A stretch of DNA of 64,000 bases, taken from NCBI GenBank assembly GCA_963790525.1, contig CAWBOV010000004.1:1-64000 (forward strand). The letters run 5' to 3'. Both the position numbers and the translations under genes were made by a program. This stretch comes from CAWBOV01 sp963790525. Its GTDB lineage: Bacteria > Actinomycetota > Actinomycetes > Mycobacteriales > Jatrophihabitantaceae. Below, in pieces: positions 8,801 to 18,676 of the stretch (positions are counted from its first letter, which is position 1; the number at the start of each line of letters is the position of its first letter). The notes beneath the pieces are model-generated. The model saw only the letters and a program-made list of their open reading frames with translations. It was not told the origin of the DNA and did not search any database.

Positions 8801-9791
8801 TCAGCGGACGGTGATCGTGCCCGCGGCGTGTGCGGTCGTCTCGCCCACGACGGGAGCGCCGGGGATCTCGCCGACGATCAGCAGCCCGCCGCTGGTCTGG
8901 GCGTCGGCAAGAAGGAGCAGTTCGTCCTCGCCGACGCTCGCATGCAGGTGCGGGCGCACCCAGTCGAGGTTGCGGCGCGTGCCACCGCTGACGAAGCCGT
9001 CGCGCAACGCCTCCCTGGCGCCGTCGAGGTAGGGCACCGCGGCGGCGTCGAGGACGACACCGACCTGGCTGGCGCGCGCCATCTTGTAGAGGTGACCGAG
9101 CAGGCCGAAGCCGGTGACGTCGGTCGCGGCGACCACGCCCGCTGCCACCGCGGCCTGGGCGGCGTCGCGGTTGAGGGTGATCATCGAGGCCACGGCCTGC
9201 GGGAAGACGTCCCCGGTGCTCTTGTGGCGATTGTTCAGGACGCCGACACCCAGGGGCTTGGTGAGGCTGATCGGCAGGCCCGGCGCGGGCGGCGTCGTTG
9301 CGCATGAGGCGGTCCGGGTCCACCAGGCCGGTGACCGCCATGCCGTACTTCGGTTCCGGGTCGTCGATGCTGTGCCCGCCGCCCACGTGGCAGTGCGCCA
9401 GCCGCGCGATGTCCAGGCCGCCGCGGAGCACCTCGCCGAGCAGTTCCACCGGGAGCACGTCGCGCGGCCAGCCGACGAGGTTCACCGCGACGACGGGGCG
9501 CCCGCCCATCGCGTAGATGTCCGACAGCGCGTTGGCGGCGGCGATCCGCCCGAAGTCGTAGGCGTCGTCGACGACCGGGGTGAAGAAGTCGGCGGTGGCG
9601 ACCACAGCGGTCGAGGCGTCGATCCGCACCACGGCCGCGTCGTCGCCGTCGTCCAGGCCGACGAGCAGATCGGGGCTGGGATCGCCGGTGAGCCCCCGGA
9701 CGATGTCCTCGAGCTCGCCCGGCGGGATCTTGCACGCACAGCCTCCGCCGTGGGCGTACTGGGTCAGGCGGTAGGAGGCGGTGACGGTCAC
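8801..9791 (-). CDS. selD: Selenide, water dikinase; one internal frame break
   Basis: SelD makes selenophosphate from selenide and ATP, the selenium donor for tRNA-Sec. The N-terminus 'YRLTQYAHGGGCACK' aligns with E. coli SelD; the catalytic pair is Cys18/Lys21, so this is the Cys rather than the Sec form. 'DDAAVVRID', 'TADFFTPVVDD' and 'HVGGGHSI' are further family motifs. At about 9287-9289 an apparent extra base in a G run shifts the frame; 'PISLTKPLGVGVLNNRHKST' then continues one frame over, through 'ATDVTGFGLLGHL', to the stop at 8801. The corrected protein is about 330 residues, normal for SelD. It is transcribed away from selC/selA, so it has its own promoter in the 91-base gap. Confidence 0.92.
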
Positions 9792-9882
9792 GCCCCGACC
9801 GTAGCCGGATCGCCCGCACCTCGCCCACGAGGGGGCGTGGGGCGCCGGGTGGGAGCCGCGGCCGGGGACTAGCCTCGTCGGC

Positions 9883-9978
9883 GGAGGCGTACAGGTGCCT
9901 GGTGGCCCTCCCGGTCTTCAAAACCGGTGAGGCCGAGTATCTCGGCTTGGCGGGTTCGATTCCCGTCCGCCTCCGCCA
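9883..9978 (+). tRNA. selC: tRNA-Sec (anticodon TCA)
   Basis: A 96-nt tRNA starts GGAGGCGT and ends CCGCCTCC-G-CCA, with the CCA encoded. The anticodon stem CCGGT/ACCGG encloses loop CTTCAAA with anticodon TCA at 9918-9920, which reads UGA. There is a long variable arm with the stem GCCGAG-TAT-CTCGGC and a T-arm loop TTCGATT. The extended acceptor and long variable arm are diagnostic of selenocysteine tRNA. It lies between selD and selA, where the recoding machinery would be expected. Confidence 0.95.
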
Positions 9979-10006
9979 CAGCCGACGGAGACGAGGAGGC
10001 GCGACG

Positions 10007-11314
10007 GTGGGCGATCCGCGGCGGCGCATCCCCAGGACCGACGCCGTCCTCGCCGACCCACGCCTGAAGGACGCCCTGGACCTGCTCGGCGCCGACCTGG
10101 TGAAAGCGGTCGTGACGACCGCTCAGCAGCGAGCCCGCGACGGACTGCTCGCCCCGGAGGCGGTCACCGACGAGGTGCTGGCGACCCTCCCGGCCACGGC
10201 GACCTCGGTCCGTCCGGTCCTGAACGCCACCGGCGTCGTGGTCCACACCAACCTGGGGCGGGCGCCGCTCTCGGCCGCCGCGGTGCGAGCGCTGCAGACC
10301 GCGAGCGGGTACGTCGACGTCGAGTTCGATCTCGGCAGCGGCAAGCGCGCCACGCGAGGACGCGGCACCCTCGCGGCCCTGCTCGCGCGCGTCCCGACGG
10401 CCGGCGCCGCGCTCGTCGTGAACAACGCCGCCGCCGCGCTCGTGCTGGTGGCCACGGCACTCGCGCGCGGCCGCGAGATCATCATCAGCCGCGGCGAGCT
10501 GATCGAGATCGGTGACGGCTTCCGGCTGCCGGACCTGATCGAGTCCACGGGGGCGAGGATCCGCGAGGTCGGCACGACGAACCGGGTCACGGTCGCGGAC
10601 TACGCGGACGCGATCGGCCCTGACACCGCGTGCATCGTCAAGATCCATCCGAGCAACTTCCGGATCGAGGGGTTCACCGCCTCGGTCCCGGTCGGCGCAC
10701 TCGCCGGGCTCGGCGTGCCGGTCGTGTGCGATCTCGGCAGCGGGCTGCTCGCGCCGGACCCCGCGCTCCCCGACGAACCCGACATCGGCTCCGCCCTGGC
10801 TGCCGGCGCGGCCCTGGCGCTCTGCTCCGGCGACAAGCTGCTCGGTGGCCCGCAGGCGGGGCTGGTCCTGGGCGAGGCGGCGCTGGTCGAACAGCTGCGC
10901 CGCCATCCGCTGGCGCGGGCGCTGCGGGTGGACAAGCTGACCCTGGCGGCGCTCGAGGCCACCCTGACCGGTCCGCCGCCCCCGGTCACGGCGGCCGTCC
11001 ACGCCGACCCCGCGCAGCTGCGGGAGCGCACCGAGCGCCTGGCCGAGAGCCTGGCCGCGGGCGGCATCGAGGCGGTGCCGGTCGCCAGCTCCGGAGCCGT
11101 CGGCGGCGGCGGCGCGCCCGGGCAGGGTCTGCCCGGCTGGGCCGTTGCGATCGCCGAGGGTCTGGCTGCCGAGCTCCGCCGTGGGGATCCGGCGGTCGTC
11201 GCCCGCATCGAGCGCGGACTGTGCCTGCTCGACCTGCGCTGCGTCCCGCTCGGAAACGACCGCGACGTCCTCGACGCCGTGCGGGCCGCGCACCTGCGGG
11301 CGTCGGCCCCGTGA
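10007..11314 (+). CDS. selA: L-seryl-tRNA(Sec) selenium transferase
   Basis: SelA is a PLP enzyme that converts Ser-tRNA(Sec) to Sec-tRNA(Sec) using selenophosphate. Family motifs seen include 'VLNATGVVVHTNLGRAPL' near residue 73, 'VNNAAAALVL' and 'ISRGELIEIG' in the middle, and 'CSGDKLLGGPQAG' with the predicted PLP lysine K277. The length of 435 residues is slightly short but complete. GTG 10007 has GAGGAGGC immediately upstream. The gene starts 28 bases after tRNA-Sec and ends 8 bases before selB, so selC-selA-selB may be one transcript. Confidence 0.95.
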   Translation: MGDPRRRIPRTDAVLADPRLKDALDLLGADLVKAVVTTAQQRARDGLLAPEAVTDEVLATLPATATSVRPVLNATGVVVHTNLGRAPLSAAAVRALQTASGYVDVEFDLGSGKRATRGRGTLAALLARVPTAGAALVVNNAAAALVLVATALARGREIIISRGELIEIGDGFRLPDLIESTGARIREVGTTNRVTVADYADAIGPDTACIVKIHPSNFRIEGFTASVPVGALAGLGVPVVCDLGSGLLAPDPALPDEPDIGSALAAGAALALCSGDKLLGGPQAGLVLGEAALVEQLRRHPLARALRVDKLTLAALEATLTGPPPPVTAAVHADPAQLRERTERLAESLAAGGIEAVPVASSGAVGGGGAPGQGLPGWAVAIAEGLAAELRRGDPAVVARIERGLCLLDLRCVPLGNDRDVLDAVRAAHLRASAP

Positions 11315-11322
11315 GCGGCTGA

Positions 11323-13060
11323 ATGCACGTCGTCGCCACGGCCGGGCACGTCGACCACGGCAAGTCCACCCTGGTCCGCGCGCTGACGGGCATGGAGCCC
11401 GACCGCTGGGCCGAGGAGCGCAGGCGGGGCATGACGATCGACCTCGGCTACGCCTGGACGGACGTCGACGGCGAGCTGCTGGCGTTCGTCGACGTCCCGG
11501 GCCACCAGCGCTTCATCGGCAACATGCTCGCCGGTCTCGGCCCCGCGCCGGCCGTGCTGTTCGTCGTGGCGGCGGACGAGGGCTGGCGGCGGCAGTCGGG
11601 TGAACACCTCGCCGCCGCCCACGCGCTCGGCGTCAGCACCGGTCTGCTCGTCGTGACCCGCAGCGATCTCGCCGATCCGGCGCGCGCGCTCGCCGAGGCG
11701 CGCGACGCAGCTGGCCCCGACCACGCTCGCCGACGTCGAGAGCGTCTGCGTGTCCGCCGCGAGCGGTGCCGGGCTGGAGGACGTCAGGCGCGCGCTCGGC
11801 CGGATGGTCAGCCGGCTCCCGGCACCGCACGTCGACGGGCCTGTCCGGCTGTGGATCGACCGGGCGTTCACGGTCACCGGCAGCGGCACCGTGGTCACGG
11901 GCACGCTGCAGTCGGGCCGGCTGCGGGTCGGCGACGAGCTGCAGCTCAACGGCGTGGACCGCCGCATCCGTGGACTGCAGCAGGCGGGGCAGGCGGTGGA
12001 GCAGGTCGACGCCGTCAGCCGGGTGGCCGTGAACCTGCGCGGCCTGGTGCGCACCGACGTCACGCGCGGCGACGCGCTGCTGACACCGGACGCCTGGGTG
12101 GCCCGAGACCGGTTCGACGTGCGTCTGGATCGCGACGCCCGGCTGCCGGCCGAGCTGATGCTGCACGCCGGGACGGCGGCGGTGGCCGTGCGGGTGCGCC
12201 CGCTGCCGCCGCGGTTCGCCCGGATCAGCCTCCGCACGCCGCTGCCGCTCGCCCGGGGCGACCGCGCCATCCTGCGTGATCCGGGCACGCAGACCATCCT
12301 CTGCGGTGTCGAGGTCGTCGACGTCGACCCGCCCGCACTGTCGCGACGGGGCGCTGCGCGGACGAGGGTCGGGGAGCTGGAGAACGGCACCGGCGTCGCC
12401 GCGCGGCTCGCCCGCCTCGGCGTCCTCCCTGCCGGAGAGGCCGCAGGGGCCGACCTGTCCGGCGTGCCGTGCGTGCGCGTGGGGGAGTGGCTGGTCTCCC
12501 CGGAGCGTTGGCAGCGGTGGCAGGACGACCTGCGCGGGCTGGCCGATGCCCGCGCGCGGCGTGACCCGCTGTCCCCCGGGCTCGCCGCCGACGCGGTTCG
12601 GCGCGAGCTCAGCCTGCCGGCGCCGGCGATGCTGGCGCGGCTCGTCAGCGATGCGGGGCTCGTGGTCGACGGGACCGGGAGGATCACCCGCCCCGGCGTG
12701 GCGCCCACCCTCGGGGTGGCCGAGCCCGCCCTGGTGCGGTTGGAGGAACGGCTGCGCGCGCGCCCCTTCCTCGCGCCGGAACGCGACGAGCTGGCGGAGC
12801 TGGGACTGGGCACCCGCGAGCTGGCGGTGGCTCAGGCCACCCGTCGCCTGCTCGGCGTCGCGGACGGCGTCTACCTGCTGCCGACCTCGCCGGCGCTGGC
12901 CATGCGGGAGCTGAGCCTGCTGGAGCAGCCGTTCACGGTCAGCCAGGCGCGCGCGGCGTTGGCGACGACACGACGCGTCGCGGTCCCGCTGCTGGAGCAT
13001 CTCGACACGCTGGGCTGGACCGAACGGGTCGACGACAGGCTGCGCCGCGTCCGCCGCTGA
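11323..13060 (+). CDS. selB: Selenocysteine-specific elongation factor; one internal frame break
   Basis: SelB delivers Sec-tRNA to UGA codons next to a SECIS. The GTPase domain shows G1 'GHVDHGKST', switch region 'RRGMTIDLGYA', G3 'DVPGH' and a G4 at 'VTRSDL'. About 390 bases in (near 11709) the frame shifts by one apparent extra base; 'QLAPTTLADVESVCVSAASG' follows in the new frame. The EF-Tu-like beta-barrel ('RLWIDRAFTVTGSGTVVTG') and C-terminal winged-helix repeats that bind the SECIS then run to TGA 13060. Corrected length is about 578 residues, typical for SelB. The gene is convergent with the phospholipase D-like gene, 12 bases away. Confidence 0.93.
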
Positions 13061-13072
13061 CCCCGCCGGGGC

Positions 13073-14675
13073 TCAGAAGGTCCGGCGCCACCGCAGCCGC
13101 AGGGGACGGCCGTCCGGGTCGTAGACCATCCGGTACAGCGGCGTCGCCCAGCTGAGCGTGCGTCCGGACAACCGGTCCAGCCGGTAGTGGCGCAGCTGTC
13201 CGGGCGGGCGCGTTCCCTGGCGGCCGCCGTCGTGCCAGTCCTGCAGGCCCTGCGCGGTGGCGACGAAGGCATCGAACATCGCGTGGCGGATCGACCAGGT
13301 CCTCCACGTCTGCGCTCCCGCGACCCAGATGTTCCCGCGCGAGCGTCAGGCGCAGCTCCCGCGCGAAGCTGCGCGCGCCGTCGCCGAAGCCGTCGACGCA
13401 GGCCGGCTCGCGCGTGTCGCGGGACCCGTCGATGACCGTGCACGACACCTCGGAGTCGTGCGTCCAGGAGCGGCGGTTGACGTTGTCCGAACCCACGGAC
13501 GCCCAGACGTCGTCGACCACGCAGGCCTTGGCGTGGACGTAGATGGGCGTGCCCGCACCGTTCTCGATGCCGTAGACGGCGACGCGGTCACCCCCGGCGG
13601 CGTGCAGCTCGTCCAGGGCGTGCTGGCGCCCGACGAGGTTCGGCGGGGTGGAGATGCGGCCGTCCTGATCGGGGTGCAGGGGGATGACCGCGATCATCCG
13701 CAGTTGTGGATGGGCACGCAGCGCGTCGGTGAAGCAGCGCACGATCTCCGCGCCCCACAGGTACTGGTCCTCCACGTAGATCAGGCTGCGCGCGTGCTCG
13801 ATCGCCTTGGCGTACCCGCGTGCGACGCTGCGTTCACCGGACGGGGCGAACGGATAACCCCGCAGCCGCTTCGGGTAGGTCCGCAGCACCTGCACGGTCT
13901 GCTCGCCGCGCGGGGCGGGGTCGGGCAGCTGCTCGGGCAACCGCCCGGGAGTCGTGTCCTCGTGCCGGAGGAGGTCGGCGATCCGATTGATCGGATTGCG
14001 GGTCAGCGGGGCCGGATCCTCCCACCGCTCGCGGAAGACCGTCTCCACATCGCCCACTGCCGGGCCACGGATCGCCAGCTGGATGTCGTGCCAGGGCGGC
14101 CGTGGGCCGTAGACGTCGGCCATCGGCTGGCGCTGCGCGTCACCGGCGTGATCCGGCCCGTCCAGGCGGCTGTGGCAGAGGTCGATGCCGCCGACGAAGG
14201 CGACGTCGAGTTCGGGCCGGCCCGGATGCCGCAGTACGACGAACTTCTGGTGATGCGACCCGCCCGGGCGGACCCGCATGTCACGCAGGCACTCGCCCCC
14301 CGCGGCCTCGATGTCCTCGCCGAGATGGCGGTTCTCCTGCTCGCTGAACGAGAGCCGGTCCAGGTGCGAGCGCCACACCAGGCCCTTGACGACGACACCG
14401 CGCTCGGCGGCCTCGGCGAACACCCGCGACACCTCGGTGTCGGGGCCGTCGAGGAGCTGGTCGGGGTCGCCGCGCCAGTCGGTGAACAGCAGCAGGTCGC
14501 CCGCGCACATCTGGCGTACACACCGCAGCAGCTCGGGGAAGTACGCCGCGCCGTGGACGAGCGGGGCGACGGCATTGCCTGTGCTCCAGGCCAGTCCGTC
14601 GGTGTGCCGGCTGTCCAACCGCGTGGCAGGATTGCCCCGCTCGGCCGAACTCAGGAACCAACGAGGCACGGTCAT
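13073..14675 (-). CDS. Phospholipase D-family protein; frame break near the C-terminus
   Basis: Two HKD-type motifs are present: 'GSHHQKFVVLRHP' near residue 180 and 'IYVHAKACVVDDVWASVGSDN' (split around K) near residue 385. The order and length of about 530 residues fit bacterial PLD/cardiolipin synthase-like phosphodiesterases. No signal peptide is seen at 'MTVPRWFLSSAERGNP'. Near 13325 the frame shifts by one apparent extra base; the true C-terminus, 'AMFDAFVATAQGLQDWHD', is in the next frame and stops at 13073. The start ATG overlaps the first in-frame ATG of the divergent DUF1206 frame, which is one reason to start that gene further downstream. Whether it acts on phospholipid or another phosphodiester is not determinable. 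Confidence 0.85.
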
Positions 14676-14754
14676 GACGACATCTAACCCGACCCGGCGG
14701 ATCGCTGCCGTCCCAGCGGCGGCCGCCCGGTCCGGGGCAGGAAGTGAGGCCGAC

Positions 14755-15564
14755 ATGGTGCATGTGACGACACAGGCGAGGCGGGCCTCTCGCGGACCGT
14801 GGATGAGCCGCCTGGCCAAGGGTGGGCTGGCCGCGCGTGCGGTGATCTACCTGGTGATGGGCTGGTTGGCGATCGAGATCGCGGCCGGCCACCACACACA
14901 GCAGGCCAACCAGAAGGGCGCGCTGGCGACCATCGCCGCCCGTCCGTTCGGCGAGGCGCTGCTGTGGCTGCTCGGCCTCGGGTTCGCGGCGTACGCGCTC
15001 TGGCGGCTCAGCGAGGCCGCGTTCGGCACGGCGGCGGAGGGCGACAAGACCGGACCGCGGTTGCAGTCCGCCGGGCGCGCGATCGCCTACGGCGCCCTCA
15101 GCGTCACGACCTTCGCCTTCGTCCTGGGCGTCCGGGGGCGGGGTCAGGCGCAGCAGCAGGAGACCGCGACCGGCACCCTGATGAAGCACACGTACGGGCG
15201 GTGGCTGGTGGGCCTGGTCGGCCTCGTGATCGTGGTGGTCGGCCTCGCGATGGTCTACGAGGGCCTCACCCGGGCGTTCGAGAAGGATCTGAAGATGCAC
15301 GAGCTGCACGGCCGCACGCGCACGGTCGTCCTGTCCCTGGGCGCGGTCGGCACGGTGGCTCGCGGCGTGGTCTTCGCCGTGGCCGGGGTCCTCGTGGTGC
15401 AGGCAGCGGTGTCCTACGACGTGAAGAAGTCCACCGGCCTGGACGGGGCGCTCCGCACCCTGGCCAACCGGCCCTACGGGTCGGTGATCCTGGGCGTCGT
15501 CGCCCTCGGCCTCATCGCCTTCGGGCTCTACGGCCTGGCCTGCACGAAATGGGCCAAGACCTGA
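14755..15564 (+). CDS. DUF1206 membrane protein
   Basis: About 269 residues with six hydrophobic segments arranged as three similar pairs. Each pair starts with a 'LAKGGLAARAVIYLVMGWLAI'-like unit (recurring as 'GRAIAYGALSVTTFAF' and 'GTVARGVVFAVAGVLVV'), the internal triplication typical of DUF1206. The function of DUF1206 is unknown. I start at ATG 14755, preceded by a GAAG, to avoid overlap with the divergent phospholipase D-like gene; an in-frame ATG at 14674 exists. The gene ends 9 bases before the convergent CYTH-CHAD stop. Confidence 0.85.
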   Translation: MVHVTTQARRASRGPWMSRLAKGGLAARAVIYLVMGWLAIEIAAGHHTQQANQKGALATIAARPFGEALLWLLGLGFAAYALWRLSEAAFGTAAEGDKTGPRLQSAGRAIAYGALSVTTFAFVLGVRGRGQAQQQETATGTLMKHTYGRWLVGLVGLVIVVVGLAMVYEGLTRAFEKDLKMHELHGRTRTVVLSLGAVGTVARGVVFAVAGVLVVQAAVSYDVKKSTGLDGALRTLANRPYGSVILGVVALGLIAFGLYGLACTKWAKT

Positions 15565-15573
15565 TCCATCCGG

Positions 15574-17037
15574 TCAGGACAGGTCGTGTCGGTGCGCGTG
15601 CACGACCGCGCGGGCCCGGCGCCGGGTGCGCGCGCCGATCTCGGCTTCCCGGGCGTACAGCAGCCCGTAGGTGAAGCCGTTCTGGCCCGGCGTGGTTCCG
15701 GCCTGCACGGCGAAGGTCCGCAGCATGTCGGTCGCGAGCACGCTGTCCTGATGCGCGCCGAGGACGTCCTGGACCTTCTTGTACGCGTCCACCGCGCGGG
15801 CTGACCGGCGTCGACCCAGAAGCGGGGCGGCGAGCTCGACCGCGTAGCGCGCGCGCTTGGCCGATTTGCGCGCCCGGTGCAGGACCGCATCGTCGGCGCC
15901 CTTCGCGAGTCCCTTCCGCAGCCGCTTGTGGGCCTTGCGTCGCGCCGTCGCGACGTCGCCGAGCAGATCCCGCACCTCGTCGACCGCGCCGAGGAACGGC
16001 GGGCGGGCCGCCCACTCGGCCAGGTCGGCCAGCAGTGCCCGGTACCGCGCGCCGTCGAGGGTGTTCAGCAGGTTCTCGCGGAGGCGTAGCTCCTCCGACA
16101 GCAGCCACTCGTCGATGTTCGCCGCGACGGGGCCGAGCACGAGTTCGGCGGGCAGCGCGGCGATGGCAGCGGCGAAGTGCGCGCGCTGCAGCTTCCGGTC
16201 CCGGATCGTCCCCAGCAGCCCGGCGTACCAGGCGAGTTCGGTGTCCAGCCGCCGCGCCGCCTCGGGATCCAGGTACGAGCCGAAGATCCGCAGGGTGCTC
16301 CGCAGCCGCCGGGTCGCGACCCGCGTGGCGTGGGTGGGGTCGTCGCCCGAGCGGAAGGCGATGTCGCCGATGAGGACGGCGTGGTGCTGTGCCCTGAGGT
16401 AGTCGGAGATCAGCGATGCCGGGACCGGCAGTCGCGGCGCCGGCATCGTCTCCTCCTGCAGCGCCCGACGCAGGGTGGAAGCGCCCGAGGACGGCCTCGC
16501 CCCGGCGTCGCGGACCCGCTCGCGGACCGCGCCGAGCAGGGGTTCCGGTGCCGTGACGGCCTCGAGCCGGACCTCGCGCCACGCGCTCGCCACGGCTGAG
16601 CCGTCACCCGCGGCGCTCGCCGTCACGTGGTCGTCGGTGAGCGTGAGGAGCTCGCCCGCGTCGTCGAGCATGCGGTGCGAGAGCCGGCGCGTCGTGACCG
16701 TGGCAACGGTGATCAGCGGGCGGTCACCGACGACCCCGGTCACCAGCTCGTTCATCCGGGTGGGAATCCCGGGCTCGTCCGTGGACGGCACCTGGATCCG
16801 GGTGGGTGACCTCTTCGCGGGGACGGTCAGCTCCCACCCGTCCTCCGCGCCGGAGTGCCGGCACAGGGTGACGCCCTGGGCGAGCAGCGCGTGATCGGCG
16901 GTGTCGTGGTAGGTGGACACCAGCACGGACTCCGCCCGATCCACCCGGCCGGCGCCGTCGAGGCCGTCGAGGTCGGGCATCACGAAATCCGGGTCGACGT
17001 CGAAGCTGACTGGATGGTCCTGCTGGTTGTGACTCAC
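15574..17037 (-). CDS. CYTH and CHAD domain protein
   Basis: The N-terminal part (to about residue 185) is a CYTH triphosphate-tunnel domain, with acidic and basic alternations such as 'VSTYHDTADHALLAQGVTL' and 'GWELTVPAKRS'. The C-terminal part is a CHAD domain of alpha-helices with conserved His/Arg ('THATRVATRRLRSTLRIF', 'LHRARKSAKRARYAVEL'). CHAD domains bind polyphosphate, and CYTH domains often hydrolyse triphosphates such as tripolyphosphate. GTG 17037 is preferred because GGAGAC lies upstream; an in-frame ATG at 17124 would add 29 poorly conserved residues. It lies downstream of a secreted beta-propeller gene on the same strand, with a 126-base gap and no visible functional link. Confidence 0.85.
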   Translation of the reverse strand: MSHNQQDHPVSFDVDPDFVMPDLDGLDGAGRVDRAESVLVSTYHDTADHALLAQGVTLCRHSGAEDGWELTVPAKRSPTRIQVPSTDEPGIPTRMNELVTGVVGDRPLITVATVTTRRLSHRMLDDAGELLTLTDDHVTASAAGDGSAVASAWREVRLEAVTAPEPLLGAVRERVRDAGARPSSGASTLRRALQEETMPAPRLPVPASLISDYLRAQHHAVLIGDIAFRSGDDPTHATRVATRRLRSTLRIFGSYLDPEAARRLDTELAWYAGLLGTIRDRKLQRAHFAAAIAALPAELVLGPVAANIDEWLLSEELRLRENLLNTLDGARYRALLADLAEWAARPPFLGAVDEVRDLLGDVATARRKAHKRLRKGLAKGADDAVLHRARKSAKRARYAVELAAPLLGRRRSARAVDAYKKVQDVLGAHQDSVLATDMLRTFAVQAGTTPGQNGFTYGLLYAREAEIGARTRRRARAVVHAHRHDLS

Positions 17038-17163
17038 GGTGCTGTCTCCGGTTCCGCATCCCACAGCGCGCGCTCGGCGGCTGCGACTGATCTGCTCACC
17101 GGCTGCGCATTCAACCTCCGTCAACAGTAGTCAGCTCACATGAGCCGCGGGGACTGCGCGAGG

Positions 17164-18447
17164 TCAGTACGGGAAGAAACAGATGCCGGGGTGCTGCTCG
17201 TGCCCGCACAGGCTCGAGCCGAGGCCGTTGTCGTCGGCGATCCACAGCCCGGCGCTGGTGAGCAGCATGTCGTCCGCGCCGTGCCCACGGTCGCGGGTGG
17301 GGTTCCACGACGTGGCCAGGCCGGTGGTCGGGCTGATGTCACCCACGCCGGGGCGGGAGACGCACCCCGGTCCGCAGTTGTCCGAACCGAAGGGGTTGTT
17401 CGCCCACCGTTCGTGCCCGCCGATGTAGACGTCGTTGGCGTCGGCAGCTGTGGCGTAGAGCGAGTCGCCACCGGTCTTGTTGATCCAGGTGTAGCGCAGC
17501 GAGGACGAACTGGCACTGGAGTAGGCGGCGACCGCGTCGCACAGCGGTGAGGACCCGACGTACCCGGTGGAGGCGACGTAGACCGAACTGTCGTCCGGTG
17601 ACCAGGACGCGGCCTGCAGGTAGTAGGGCTCCGACGCGGAGCAGGACATGCTGAACTGCGGCGAGTTCCAGGCGTCCACCGTCGCGGATCCGGCACCCAG
17701 ATCGAGCATGAAGATCTGCTGCCGCCCCTGACCGCCGACCGAGGTGAAGTCACCCATCACCAGCAACCGGGTGCCGGCGTGACTGACCTCGGTGTTGTAG
17801 ACGCGGGTGCCGTTGGCGTTGCCCGGGTAATGACCGGAGATGTTCAGGTTCAGGTACGAGTCCACGGCCCCGGTGGTCGGATTCAGGCTCGCGAAATACC
17901 CGCGTTTGACGGAATTGATGGTGCTGAAATAGCCCCCCACGAGGATGTGCGCGGGCGTGACGAAGATTGTTTCCACCTGATTGTTCGCCGACCGCGCGAA
18001 ACCGCTGAGCAGTGTTCCGCTACCGGCGGTCGAGACCGCGGCAAGATTGGTCGCGGCGGTTCCAGCGACATTGCTGAACGAACCGCCCAGATAGGCGGTT
18101 GAACAGTCGGCGCTGAGCGCGACGGTATTCGTCACTCCGTTCGGGCCCGGATTCCAGGTGGTGACCGCGCCGGTCGTCGCGTCGAAGGAGAACACGTTGT
18201 TGCGCGCGTAGGTCCTCGACCCCTGCTTGATGGAGCTGAACGAACCCGCCGCGTACATGGTCGTTCCGCACTGGGTGAGTTGCCTGACGACCCCGTTCGA
18301 ACTGGCCAGCTGCGGCGTGAAATCCGCGGGGTTCGTGCTCACCGGGCCGGTGGCGGATGCGCCTGCGGGCTGAGCCAGCGCACAGCCGAGACCGACGAGG
18401 CCGAGCACGGGAAGGCAGATCGAAAGGCGGCGAAATGACGCGAGCAT
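17164..18447 (-). CDS. Secreted beta-propeller protein
   Basis: The 427-residue product begins with a signal peptide ('SICLPVLGLVGLGCALAQPAGASA'-type, 10-33, cleavage near ASA). Repeated blade-like units follow, such as 'FDATTGAVTTWNPGPNGVT', 'LNPTTGAVDSYLNL' and 'DISPTTGLATSWNPT'. These resemble the delta-60/PQQ-like repeats of extracellular beta-propellers. The C-terminus holds several Cys, suggesting disulfides after export. No catalytic motif is recognised. It is divergent from another secreted propeller gene across a 229-base gap with A/T-richer stretches that should contain both promoters; a shared role at the cell surface is plausible but unproven. Confidence 0.8.
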   Translation of the reverse strand: MLASFRRLSICLPVLGLVGLGCALAQPAGASATGPVSTNPADFTPQLASSNGVVRQLTQCGTTMYAAGSFSSIKQGSRTYARNNVFSFDATTGAVTTWNPGPNGVTNTVALSADCSTAYLGGSFSNVAGTAATNLAAVSTAGSGTLLSGFARSANNQVETIFVTPAHILVGGYFSTINSVKRGYFASLNPTTGAVDSYLNLNISGHYPGNANGTRVYNTEVSHAGTRLLVMGDFTSVGGQGRQQIFMLDLGAGSATVDAWNSPQFSMSCSASEPYYLQAASWSPDDSSVYVASTGYVGSSPLCDAVAAYSSASSSSLRYTWINKTGGDSLYATAADANDVYIGGHERWANNPFGSDNCGPGCVSRPGVGDISPTTGLATSWNPTRDRGHGADDMLLTSAGLWIADDNGLGSSLCGHEQHPGICFFPY

Positions 18448-18676
18448 GGCTCAACCCCGTGGTGAGACACCATGGCTGACTTGTTGAACCGGTCCGAAGG
18501 CTACTGCAGAAACATGGCCGTGGACAGGTCGCCGGTAAAGATCTTTTTACATCCCGATCATGACGATGAGGCCACGATTGTCGAGTATCAGGAAAAACAA
18601 GAGACCATTCTTCGGCATTGACCTGCACCCTGATCAATGCCGATACTCGTGCCTCGGCCCTCGGGGGAGGCAGACA

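Noticed and set aside
13061..13072. CCCCGCCGGGG between selB and the PLD-like gene as a terminator
   Set aside because: Only a 4-bp stem is possible; not convincing.
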